Shown in pieces: positions 52,500-60,922 of a stretch of 64,000 bases of DNA. This DNA comes from Gottschalkia purinilytica. GTDB lineage: Bacteria > Bacillota > Clostridia > Tissierellales > Gottschalkiaceae. The translations under genes and the position numbers were made by a program. The DNA is taken from assembly GCF_001190785.1 (NCBI RefSeq), contig NZ_LGSS01000007.1, positions 1-64,000 of the forward strand, read 5' to 3'. Positions within the stretch are counted from its first letter, which is position 1; each line of letters begins with the position of its first letter. Under the pieces are notes generated by a model. It saw only the letters and a program-made list of their open reading frames with translations, was not told the origin of the DNA and did not search any database.

Positions 52500-54862
52500 A
52501 AATCGCTGTGGGCAACAGCCGGATGGACAAGAAATGGAAAAACAAAGATATCTCGTGGGAGGATTTTTGTGCCCGTGTAAAGACAACACAACGTACTACG
52601 GAAACAGTAGAAGAATATCGGAAATTAAAAAGAGGCCAACAAGATGATATCAAAGATGTGGGTGGTTTTGTCGGAGGGCATTTAAAAGGGGGAAGGCGAA
52701 AGAAGGGCAATGTTTTATGCCGTTCTTTGCTTACCCTTGATATGGATTACGGTAGGCCAGACATCTGGGAACAAATCAGTATGCTTTTTGATTTCAAATG
52801 CTGTGTTTATTCCACCCATAAGCATACACCAGAAAATCCAAGACTTAGGCTAATCGTTCCTCTCGCTCGTGAAATCAGCGAAGAAGAATACGCAGCCGTT
52901 GGACGTATGGTGGCAAAAGAAATCGGCATTGACCTTTTTGATGATACGACTTATGAAGCCCATCGCCTTATGTATTGGCCATCCACTTCATCTAATGGTG
53001 AATTTGTCTATGAAGAGCAGGATGGAGAACTGCTTGACCCCGATGTTTATCTTTCAAAATATCAAAACTGGCGGGATACATCAACTTGGCCGGTATCAAG
53101 CAGGCAGTCTGAAGTTATAAATCGCAGTCTTAAAGAACAAGCAGATCCGCTTTTAAAGGAAGGTGTGGTAGGAACATTCTGTCGTGCCTATCCCGTTCGA
53201 GAAGCAATTGAGAAATTCTTAGGTGCAGTTTATGCCCCATCTGCTATGGAAGGACGATACGATTATATTCCAGCTGATAGTAGTGCTGGTGTGATTATCT
53301 ATGATGATAAATTCGCATACAGCCACCATGCTACAGACCCAGCAAGTGGATTACTCCTCAATGCTTTTGATCTCGTTCGTATTCATAAATTCGGTTCTTT
53401 AGATGATAAAGCTTCTACCACTACAGCTCCTGGTAAGATGCCATCTTTTGTGGCAATGTGCGAGTTTGCTATAAAAGATGAAAGAGTAAAAGCTGAGTTT
53501 TCTAAGGAAAGACAGGCACAGGCTGAAGAGGAGTTTAGTGATGAGGATTGGCAGACAGCTTTGGAATTGGATAAGCAAGGCCGAATAAAAGACACGCTAG
53601 ACAACATCGTTTTAATTATTCGGCATGATAAGGAATTACAGCATATAGCTTTTAATTGCCACCGTGATGGTATTGATGCCAAAGGAGGTCTGCCTTGGGA
53701 ACAGATCAAGGTGGGTTGGAATGATTCAGATAATGCACTTCTTAAAGTGTATTTAAGCAGCAAATATGGAGTCTATTCACCTACCAAGACCAAGGATGCT
53801 GTGTTAGCGGTAGCGGCTGAACGAGCCTACCATCCTGTAAAGGAGTATCTGGACTCCCTGCCAAAATGGGATGGAATTAGTCGAGTAGATAATCTATTAA
53901 TTGATTATTTCGGTGCAACAGATAATTCCTATACAAAAGCAGTCATCCGCAAAACGATGGTTGCAGCGGTAGCCCGCATTTATAGACCAGGCACAAAGTT
54001 TGATAGTGTCCTTATCTTAAACGGTCCTCAAGGTATCGGTAAGTCAACCTTCTTTGCAAAACTCGCTGGAGATTGGTTTTCAGACAGCTTGACCATTACG
54101 GACATGAAAGATAAATCTGGGGCTGAGAAACTTCAGGGATATTGGTTATTGGAACTGGGTGAGCTTGCTGGTATGCGTAAGACGGATGTGGAAATTGTGA
54201 AGTCTTTTATTTCGAGGGCAGATGATAAGTACCGGGCAAGTTATGGAGTCAATGTGGAAAGCCATCCCCGTCAATGTGTGATTGTAGGTTCTACAAATGC
54301 AGAAAGCGGGTTTCTTCGAGATATAACTGGCAATCGAAGATTCTGGCCAGTCCGTATTAGTGGTAATGGTAAAAAGAAAGCTTGGCAGATGACCAAAGAG
54401 GAAGTACAGCAGATTTGGGCAGAGACACTAGTGCTTTATGAGAAGGGAGAAAAACTCTACCTTGAAGGTGATGATGCATCCATGGCAACTAGTGAGCAGG
54501 CAGATGCCATGGAAACAGATGAACGAGAAGGATTGGTTCGTACCTATCTGGATACTCTTTTGCCGGATGATTGGGACACTATGTCTTTATACGAGCGTAG
54601 AAATTTCCTCGGCGGTAGCGAATTTGGCGGCGGCACCCGTGTTGGAACAGTAAAAAGAACCCTTGTCTGCAATATGGAGATTTGGTGTGAATGTTTTGGA
54701 AAAGATGCATCCTCAATGAGAACATCTGATTCTTATGCCATCGGTGCCATTATGAGAAAGATCAGTGGGTGGAACAAGTACACCGGGAACAAGAACGGAA
54801 CAATCAATTTCCCTATCTATGGAAAGCAACGAGCTTATTCCCGAACCGAGGAACAAAGCTAG
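52496..54862 (+). CDS. VapE-type primase-helicase
   Basis: The 788-residue protein joins an N-terminal archaeo-eukaryotic-type primase-like domain (TLDMDYG near residue 83, HRLMYWP near 163) to a C-terminal virulence-associated-E ATPase (GPQGIGKSTFFAKLAG near residue 515, ELGELAGMRKTDVE, SRADDKYR, VGSTNAESGFLRD and the sensor NRRFWPVRI). It should initiate DNA replication of the element. About 220 bases downstream (54863-55081) have no convincing gene. Confidence 0.93.
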   Translation: MKIAVGNSRMDKKWKNKDISWEDFCARVKTTQRTTETVEEYRKLKRGQQDDIKDVGGFVGGHLKGGRRKKGNVLCRSLLTLDMDYGRPDIWEQISMLFDFKCCVYSTHKHTPENPRLRLIVPLAREISEEEYAAVGRMVAKEIGIDLFDDTTYEAHRLMYWPSTSSNGEFVYEEQDGELLDPDVYLSKYQNWRDTSTWPVSSRQSEVINRSLKEQADPLLKEGVVGTFCRAYPVREAIEKFLGAVYAPSAMEGRYDYIPADSSAGVIIYDDKFAYSHHATDPASGLLLNAFDLVRIHKFGSLDDKASTTTAPGKMPSFVAMCEFAIKDERVKAEFSKERQAQAEEEFSDEDWQTALELDKQGRIKDTLDNIVLIIRHDKELQHIAFNCHRDGIDAKGGLPWEQIKVGWNDSDNALLKVYLSSKYGVYSPTKTKDAVLAVAAERAYHPVKEYLDSLPKWDGISRVDNLLIDYFGATDNSYTKAVIRKTMVAAVARIYRPGTKFDSVLILNGPQGIGKSTFFAKLAGDWFSDSLTITDMKDKSGAEKLQGYWLLELGELAGMRKTDVEIVKSFISRADDKYRASYGVNVESHPRQCVIVGSTNAESGFLRDITGNRRFWPVRISGNGKKKAWQMTKEEVQQIWAETLVLYEKGEKLYLEGDDASMATSEQADAMETDEREGLVRTYLDTLLPDDWDTMSLYERRNFLGGSEFGGGTRVGTVKRTLVCNMEIWCECFGKDASSMRTSDSYAIGAIMRKISGWNKYTGNKNGTINFPIYGKQRAYSRTEEQS

Positions 54863-55081
54863 TTGTACCTTACCTTGTTCTCATACTGGTTCTTTCCCCA
54901 AAGCTAGTAATCAAAAGGAAAATCTACGGTTCGGAACAAGTGGAACAAGAAGTATCCTATTTATTTATTAATAGTAAAAAAGAAGAAAGTGTAGCCTGTG
55001 CATACACGCATACGCGCACGTATAGGAAAAATGGGTCAAAGTTGTTTTCTTGTTCCGAGCCTTTTTATATGGGAGGCATTT

Positions 55082-55363
55082 ATGCTTGAAAAATATATCG
55101 AAAAGAAATTGGTGGCTGAGGTAAAAAAGATGGGTGGCATTGCAGCAAAGTTTGTTAGTCCGGGTTTGGATGGGATGCCAGACCGCCTAGTGCTTTTACC
55201 ACTTGGAAAGATGGCATTTGTGGAATTAAAGGCTCCCAGAAAGAAACCTCGTCCACTACAGATTAGAAGAATAAAGCAATTACAAAAATTAGGCTTTACC
55301 TGTTATGTCATTGACGATGTTGAGCAGATTGGAGGGATACTCGATGAAATACAATCCTCATAA
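55082..55363 (+). CDS. VRR-NUC domain nuclease
   Basis: The 93-residue protein is a single VRR-NUC (PD-(D/E)XK) domain with GLDGMPDRLVLLPLGKMAFVELKAP; Asp and ELK form the catalytic core. ATG 55082 follows GGGAGG. Stand-alone VRR-NUC proteins are paired with the SNF2 helicase in this phage group, and the two genes overlap here; they probably act on Holliday-junction or recombination intermediates. Confidence 0.92.
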   Translation: MLEKYIEKKLVAEVKKMGGIAAKFVSPGLDGMPDRLVLLPLGKMAFVELKAPRKKPRPLQIRRIKQLQKLGFTCYVIDDVEQIGGILDEIQSS

Positions 55364-56705
55364 ATATCAAACATATGCTACGAATTTCATACTTGAGCAT
55401 CCCATAGCAGCGGTGTTTTTAGAGATGGGTCTTGGCAAAAGCGTAATCACTTTAACTGCTATATTTGATTTATGTCTTGATAGTTTTGAAATTGGAAAGG
55501 TTCTGGTCATTGCCCCTCTAAGGGTAGCAAGGGATACTTGGCCAACTGAGATAAACAAATGGGAGCATTTAAAAGGACTGGAGTATTCAGTGGCTATTGG
55601 AACAGAACAGGAGCGGTTAGCAGCTCTTAGGAAACCAGCAAGTGTCTATCTTATAAACAGAGAAAATGTTGACTGGTTAGTAAACAAAAGTGGCATTCCT
55701 TTTAATTATGACATGGTGGTAATCGATGAGCTATCATCCTTTAAGTCCTATGGAGCAAAAAGATTTAAGAGTTTACTAAAAGTCAGACCTAGGGCGAAAC
55801 GCATCGTGGGTCTTACAGGTACTCCATCCAGTAACGGGTTAATGGATTTGTGGGCAGAGTTTCGTATTCTCGACATGGGTAAAAGACTCGGCAGATACAT
55901 AACTCACTACCGCAATTCCTTCTTTACTCCAGATAAACGTAATCAGCAGATTGTATTTTCATATAAACCATTACCTGGGGCAGAAGATGCCATATATCGG
56001 CTCATTTCAGATATTACCATTTCAATGAAGTCGGTTGATTTTCTGAAAATGCCAGAGTGCGTGATCAATGAAGTGCCTGTGTATCTAAATGACAAAGAGC
56101 AATCCGTATATGATCGCTTTCGTGAAGAGATGGTTCTTGAATTTGCTGATGAAGAAATAGATGCCATGAATGCGGCCGTCCTTTCAGGGAAACTCCTGCA
56201 AATGGCAAACGGTGCGATCTATGATGATGATAAAAATACCCATATTATTCACAACCGCAAGCTAGATGCTCTTGAGGATTTAATTGAAGGTGCAAACGGC
56301 AAACCTGTGCTTATTGCCTATTGGTATAATCACGATTTAGAGCGTATTAAGAAAAAATTCAATGTCAGAGAAATTAAGACTTCCAAGGATATCAAGGATT
56401 GGAACAACGGCGATATTTCTGTAGCGGTTATCCATCCTGCATCAGCGGGACACGGCCTTAACTTACAAAGTGGTGGTTCAACGCTTATCTGGTTTGGACT
56501 TACATGGAGTCTTGAACTCTATCAGCAAACCAATGCGAGACTTTGGAGACAAGGACAAAATGAGACAGTGGTAATCCATCACATTGTTACAAAAGGAACG
56601 ATTGATGAAGATGTGATGAGAGCCTTGAAACGAAAGGAAAAGACACAGTCCGATCTTATTAACGCTGTCAAAGCAAATCTGGGGAAAGCGAGGGGTGTTG
56701 TATGA
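55344..56705 (+). CDS. SNF2-like DEAD/DEAH helicase
   Basis: The 453-residue protein has Walker A EMGLGKSVI, motif II VIDELSSFKS, motif III GLTGTPSSNG and C-terminal motifs V/VI (SGGSTLIWFGLTWSLE, QTNARLWRQGQ). It starts at ATG 55344 after GGAGGG inside the VRR-NUC gene. It works with VRR-NUC in phage DNA processing. Confidence 0.93.
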   Translation: MKYNPHKYQTYATNFILEHPIAAVFLEMGLGKSVITLTAIFDLCLDSFEIGKVLVIAPLRVARDTWPTEINKWEHLKGLEYSVAIGTEQERLAALRKPASVYLINRENVDWLVNKSGIPFNYDMVVIDELSSFKSYGAKRFKSLLKVRPRAKRIVGLTGTPSSNGLMDLWAEFRILDMGKRLGRYITHYRNSFFTPDKRNQQIVFSYKPLPGAEDAIYRLISDITISMKSVDFLKMPECVINEVPVYLNDKEQSVYDRFREEMVLEFADEEIDAMNAAVLSGKLLQMANGAIYDDDKNTHIIHNRKLDALEDLIEGANGKPVLIAYWYNHDLERIKKKFNVREIKTSKDIKDWNNGDISVAVIHPASAGHGLNLQSGGSTLIWFGLTWSLELYQQTNARLWRQGQNETVVIHHIVTKGTIDEDVMRALKRKEKTQSDLINAVKANLGKARGVV

Positions 56706-56923
56706 TGGATGCATTTGAAAAACTGGCAAATGCCATTATTCTACAGGCGGTCAAGGATTATCGTTTTGCTCTGAAAAGACTAGCAAAATACCCTCGCAAT
56801 GATTCTGCTAGATATACGAAAGGTGAGATTGAGCGTTTCTTTCATTCCGGGTATTTCACTACCCTAACATCCCTCGATCCTGAGATGCTAATTAAAAAGC
56901 TACATGAGGAGGTGGTGCGATGA
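56702..56923 (+). CDS. Small phage protein
   Basis: The 73-residue helical protein overlaps both neighbours by four bases (ATGA). The stretch RFFHSGYFTTLTSLDPEML is conserved in this phage module, in my memory, but no function is known. Confidence 0.7.
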   Translation: MMDAFEKLANAIILQAVKDYRFALKRLAKYPRNDSARYTKGEIERFFHSGYFTTLTSLDPEMLIKKLHEEVVR

Positions 56924-57330
56924 CGGCAAAGGAATTCTTGAAACAAGCATATCGCTTAAATGAGTTGATTAATTCCGATCTAGAGGAGTTACAAAATCTA
57001 AGGGAACTCTCAAGGAGTGTTTCATCTCCTGTTCTTGAGGAAAAAGTCAGTAAAACAAAAAGTACTGATCCACCTTTTGAAAAATACGTGATTAGAATAG
57101 TAGATTTGGAGAAGCAGATACAACAAGAGGTGGAACGTTTAATAAAGCTTAAGTCAGATATTCGTGAAGCGATTAACCAGATGGAAAACGTGGATGAGAA
57201 GTTGCTTCTTCGCTACCGTTACATTAACTTTCTTAACTGGGAAGAAATCTGTGTCAACCTTAATGTTTCTATGAGAACTGTGCATAGACTTCACTCATCA
57301 GCCTTGCAGCATTTAAAGGTGCCTAAATAA
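56920..57330 (+). CDS. ArpU/DUF1492-like phage late transcription regulator
   Basis: The 136-residue protein has a helical coiled N-terminus and a C-terminal region 4-like helix-turn-helix (NWEEICVNLNVSMRTVHRLHSSAL). DUF1492/ArpU-type proteins activate late genes of Firmicute phages. Directly after its stop is a set of three evenly spaced TTGGCA words followed by a TATAAT, its probable target promoter. Confidence 0.85.
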   Translation: MTAKEFLKQAYRLNELINSDLEELQNLRELSRSVSSPVLEEKVSKTKSTDPPFEKYVIRIVDLEKQIQQEVERLIKLKSDIREAINQMENVDEKLLLRYRYINFLNWEEICVNLNVSMRTVHRLHSSALQHLKVPK

Positions 57331-57333
57331 AAG

Positions 57334-57398
57334 TTGGCACACTTTGGCACAGGTTGGCATACGATGACACTGTTTGTCCGTAGTGAAAGCTATATAAT
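57334..57398 (+). promoter_or_regulatory. Late promoter with three TTGGCA iterons
   Basis: TTGGCA occurs at 57334, 57344 and 57354, exactly 10 bp apart, so on one face of the helix. TATAAT lies at 57393-57398 with no good -35 box, as expected for an activator-dependent promoter. A hairpin with a T-run follows at about 57430-57462, before the HNH gene. Confidence 0.65.
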
Positions 57399-57484
57399 GG
57401 TAGTATGGAATAATAGCAAACAGAAGCCTTCACGGGAGCATTTCTCCTGCGAGGGCTTTTTCTATGGGCAAAAGGAGGTGTAGT

Positions 57485-57844
57485 ATGCCAAGGAAACCTA
57501 AGCGACCATGCTCTTACCCTGGTTGTCCAGAGCTGACTGACAGACGTTTTTGTGAAGAACATGCTAAAAAGGAAGCTGCACGGTATGAAAAGTATGACCG
57601 TGACCCAGCAACTCGTAAGCGATATGGTCGTGCATGGAAGAGAATACGTGACCGCTACATTGCAACTCATCCTCTTTGCGAGGAGTGTAAACGGCAAGGA
57701 AAGCTGACCCCAGCAACCGAGGTACATCACATTCTTCCTCTTGCAAGAGGTGGAACACATGATAGAAGCAATCTGATGTCCCTTTGTACTTCTTGTCACT
57801 CTGCCATCACTGCAAAAGATGGAGACCGTTGGGGAACCCGGTAG
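57485..57844 (+). CDS. HNH endonuclease
   Basis: The 119-residue protein starts at ATG 57485 after AAAGGAGG. It has the HNH motif EVHHILPLARGGTHDRSNLMSLC and zinc-finger Cys pairs (CEECKRQG, CTSCHS). In cos-type phages an HNH protein lies next to the terminase genes and takes part in cos cleavage, as here. An N-terminal Cys group (RPCSYPGC) is also present. Confidence 0.93.
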   Translation: MPRKPKRPCSYPGCPELTDRRFCEEHAKKEAARYEKYDRDPATRKRYGRAWKRIRDRYIATHPLCEECKRQGKLTPATEVHHILPLARGGTHDRSNLMSLCTSCHSAITAKDGDRWGTR

Positions 57845-57910
57845 GGGGAGTCAAATCTCCACAGCTTTTTAGATGTGCAACGGGCGTGGGGCAACGCGTG
57901 AAAATTCGCG
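57845..57910. other. Candidate cos region
   Basis: The 110-base gap between HNH and small terminase genes begins with GGGGGAGTCAAATCTCC, a sequence kind I associate with cos sites of HNH-type phages, and then a GC-rich stretch (GGGCGTGGGGCAACGCG). The place and sequence fit a cohesive end, but this is not proof. Confidence 0.4.
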
Positions 57911-57955
57911 GTTTCAAACAGGGTAATAGACCCATCGACGAAAAGAGGTGAGTGA

Positions 57956-58507
57956 ATGGCCAAAGATGGAACAAATCGTGGCGGTGCCCGTATAGGCTCT
58001 GGTCAAAAAAAGAAACCACTTGCTGATAAAATTGCACAGGGTAATCCAGGTAAGAGAAAGCTAGAAATCATTGACTTCCAAAATACCGCTGATTTAAAGG
58101 GGCAGGAAATGCCAAAGCCAAGGGCCATGCTCTCAGCGGTGCAAAAGGACGGGAAAACCCTAGTAGCCAGCGAGATTTATGAAATTACTTGGAAATGGCT
58201 TGAGGAGCGAGGCTGTGCCCATTTGGTGCTCCCACAGCTTCTAGAACGATATGCCATGAGTGCGGCCAGATGGATACAGTGTGAGGAGGCGGTAACTGAG
58301 TTTGGCTTTCTTGCCAAGCATCCAACTACCGGCAATGCTATTCAAAGTCCTTATGTAGCTATGAGCCAGAACTTTATGAGCCAGACAAACAGATTGTGGA
58401 TGGAGATTTATCAAATCGTTAAAGAGAATTGTGCTACAGAGTATTCTGGTTTAAACCCACAGGACGATGTGATGGAGCGACTGCTATCTGCCCGCAGAGG
58501 AAAATAA
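57956..58507 (+). CDS. Phage terminase small subunit, P27 family
   Basis: The 183-residue protein has the basic N-terminus of P27-type small terminases (GGARIGSGQKKKP) and the helical DNA-binding core. It recognises the packaging site and recruits the large terminase, which is not in the window; a methylation module is inserted between instead. ATG 57956 follows AGAGGTG. Confidence 0.9.
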   Translation: MAKDGTNRGGARIGSGQKKKPLADKIAQGNPGKRKLEIIDFQNTADLKGQEMPKPRAMLSAVQKDGKTLVASEIYEITWKWLEERGCAHLVLPQLLERYAMSAARWIQCEEAVTEFGFLAKHPTTGNAIQSPYVAMSQNFMSQTNRLWMEIYQIVKENCATEYSGLNPQDDVMERLLSARRGK

Positions 58508-58524
58508 AGATGAGGAGATATATA

Positions 58525-59706
58525 ATGAGTAAAAGATATTTAACAGCTGAAAGTGTATGTGCTGGACATCCTGATAAACTATGCGACATCATAGCAGATA
58601 GCATTTTAGAGGCATGTTTACGTAAAGACAAAGCATCACGTGTCGCTTGTGAGGTAATGGCAACCAAAGGGAAAATTATCGTGGCGGGCGAAATCTCCTG
58701 CAGCGAGAAAATAGACATCCGATACATTGTTAGGAATGTCCTTAAAGAGATTGGATACAACCCTCTTAAATTCTTGATTTATGTATTTGTACACAAACAA
58801 AGTGTAGATATTGCAACTGGCGTGGATACTGCACTGGAAGTAAGAAATGGAATAAATGAACAGTATGGTTCGATAGGTGCTGGAGACCAAGGAACTGTGT
58901 ATGGCTATGCTACAAAGGAAACAGGAGAAATGCTTCCCCTACCCCTTGTACTATCTCACAGGATTGTAAAGAGACTGGATGATTGCCGAAAAGGGAAACT
59001 GATAAAAGGTATCCATCCAGATGGTAAAGCGCAGGTGACGGTGGAATATGAAGGGGACACTCCAGTGCGAATAAAGACTATTGTGATATCGGTACAGCAT
59101 GATAAGAATAAAACACAGGAAGAACTTAAGACAGATATCCTTAACAATGTCCTATGGCAGTGCTTTGAGGATTTCCCATTTGATGATGAAACAGAAATTC
59201 TCATTAACCCCTCTGGTAGATTTGTCGAAGGTGGTCCCGCTGCCGATACAGGCTTAACTGGTAGAAAAGTTATGGTTGATACCTATGGAGGACTTGCATC
59301 CCATGGAGGTGGCGCACTTAGTGGTAAAGACCCCACCAAGGTTGACCGAAGCGGTGCCTATATGGCTCGGTACATTGCAAAGCATATCGTCTGGTGTGGT
59401 TATGCAAAGAGATGTGAAGTTAGTATATCCTATGCCATTGGTAAGGCAAATCCTGTAGCCTTTTCTGTAAATACCCTTGGCACAGGTATTGTTTCTGACG
59501 AAATATTAACTCTTGCTGCACAGGAGATTTTCAATTTAAGACCTGCGGCAATCATAGAGAAGTTGCGTCTAAGGAATGTGATTTACTCTGATACAGCTGT
59601 TTATGGTCACTTTAATAGTTGTCTATTCCCGTGGGAGGATGTAAATAAGTACAGTGAATTTAGAAAGGCGGTGGAAAAGTATGTTGATAGAGAAGATAAA
59701 AACTAA
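58525..59706 (+). CDS. metK: S-adenosylmethionine synthetase carried by the phage
   Basis: The 393-residue enzyme makes SAM from methionine and ATP. It has the family signatures: TAESVCAGHPDKLCD near its start, GAGDQGTVYGYA near residue 118, GGPAADTGLTGRK and DTYGGLASHGGGALSGKD in the middle, SYAIGKANPV near the end. ATG 58525 follows GAGGAG. It differs from a host gene by G+C-richer composition and by its place between phage genes. It lies directly before two DNA methyltransferase genes and overlaps the next one. Confidence 0.94.
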   Translation: MSKRYLTAESVCAGHPDKLCDIIADSILEACLRKDKASRVACEVMATKGKIIVAGEISCSEKIDIRYIVRNVLKEIGYNPLKFLIYVFVHKQSVDIATGVDTALEVRNGINEQYGSIGAGDQGTVYGYATKETGEMLPLPLVLSHRIVKRLDDCRKGKLIKGIHPDGKAQVTVEYEGDTPVRIKTIVISVQHDKNKTQEELKTDILNNVLWQCFEDFPFDDETEILINPSGRFVEGGPAADTGLTGRKVMVDTYGGLASHGGGALSGKDPTKVDRSGAYMARYIAKHIVWCGYAKRCEVSISYAIGKANPVAFSVNTLGTGIVSDEILTLAAQEIFNLRPAAIIEKLRLRNVIYSDTAVYGHFNSCLFPWEDVNKYSEFRKAVEKYVDREDKN

Positions 59707-60922
59707 ACAACTCATCCCCGCTGAATATAACCCAAGGAAGGATTTAAAACCGGGTGATCCGGAATATGAGAAACTTAAACGCTCCCTTGAGGAGTTTGGA
59801 TATGTAGAACCCGTAATATGGAATAAGACCACAGGCAGAGTCATCGGAGGTCATCAGCGTTTGAAAATCCTGCTGAGTATGGGCATGGATGAGATAGAAT
59901 GCGTAGTTGTTGAAATGGATGAGCAAAAGGAGAAGGCGCTGAACATTGCACTAAATAAAATAAGTGGTGATTGGGATAAAGACAAATTAGCACTTCTCAT
60001 CACGGACTTAAATGCTTCAGACTTTGATGTGTCTTTGACAGGTTTTGACCCAGGAGAGTTGGACGATCTTTTCAAGGATTCCCTTAAGGATAATATAAAA
60101 GAAGATGATTTCGATGTAGACAGCGAGCTGAAAAAGCCCGCTGTTTCGCATTTAGGGGATATTTGGCTACTTGGACAGCATCGATTAGTCTGCGGAGACA
60201 GTACAAAGAAAGACACCTTTAATGTCTTGATGGATGGGAAAACTGCTAATTTGGTAGTTACGGACCCTCCATATAATGTTAACTATGAAGGCACTGCTGG
60301 AAAAATCAAAAATGACAATATGGCTAACGAAGCGTTCTACGATTTCCTGCTGGCAGCATTTCAGAACACCGAAGTAGCGATGGCAAAGGACGCTTCTATT
60401 TATGTATTCCATGCGGATACGGAAGGACTCAATTTTAGAAGAGCATTCTCCGATGCAGGATTTTATCTTTCCGGTACTTGTATATGGAAAAAGCAGTCCC
60501 TTGTTCTCGGTCGCTCTCCTTATCAGTGGCAGCATGAGCCTATTCTCTTTGGGTGGAAAAAGAAAGGTAAGCATAACTGGTATTCCGATAGAAAGCAGAC
60601 TACCATCTGGGAATTTGAGAAACCGAAGAAAAACAGTGATCATCCTACGATGAAGCCAGTTGCACTTGTGGCCTACCCTATTTTGAATTCAAGCCTTTCT
60701 AATTGTATCGTGCTTGATCCTTTTGGAGGTTCAGGAAGTACACTGATTGCTTGTGAGCAGACAGATAGAATCTGTTACACCATTGAACTGGATGAAAAGT
60801 ACTGTGATGTTATTGTGAAAAGGTATATTGAGCAAGTTGGAAACTCAGACGGTGTGTTTCTTTTAAGAGATGGTTCGAAAGTCAGATATTGTGACCTGCC
60901 GGAGGTGAATGCAGATGAGTAA
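59681..60922 (+). CDS. ParB-like nuclease domain fused to N6/N4-DNA methyltransferase
   Basis: The 413-residue protein has an N-terminal ParB/Srx-like domain (IPAEYNPRKDL, GGHQRLK) and a C-terminal beta-class DNA methyltransferase: catalytic DPPYN near residue 199 and, after the target domain, DPFGGSGSTLIACE that binds SAM. It methylates adenine N6 or cytosine N4 of phage DNA. It overlaps metK by 26 bases and the next gene by eight. Confidence 0.93.
   Translation: MLIEKIKTKQLIPAEYNPRKDLKPGDPEYEKLKRSLEEFGYVEPVIWNKTTGRVIGGHQRLKILLSMGMDEIECVVVEMDEQKEKALNIALNKISGDWDKDKLALLITDLNASDFDVSLTGFDPGELDDLFKDSLKDNIKEDDFDVDSELKKPAVSHLGDIWLLGQHRLVCGDSTKKDTFNVLMDGKTANLVVTDPPYNVNYEGTAGKIKNDNMANEAFYDFLLAAFQNTEVAMAKDASIYVFHADTEGLNFRRAFSDAGFYLSGTCIWKKQSLVLGRSPYQWQHEPILFGWKKKGKHNWYSDRKQTTIWEFEKPKKNSDHPTMKPVALVAYPILNSSLSNCIVLDPFGGSGSTLIACEQTDRICYTIELDEKYCDVIVKRYIEQVGNSDGVFLLRDGSKVRYCDLPEVNADE

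Noticed and set aside
54863-55081. Small frames between the primase-helicase and VRR-NUC genes
   Set aside because: They overlap neighbouring genes in other frames, lack ribosome sites and do not resemble any family I know.
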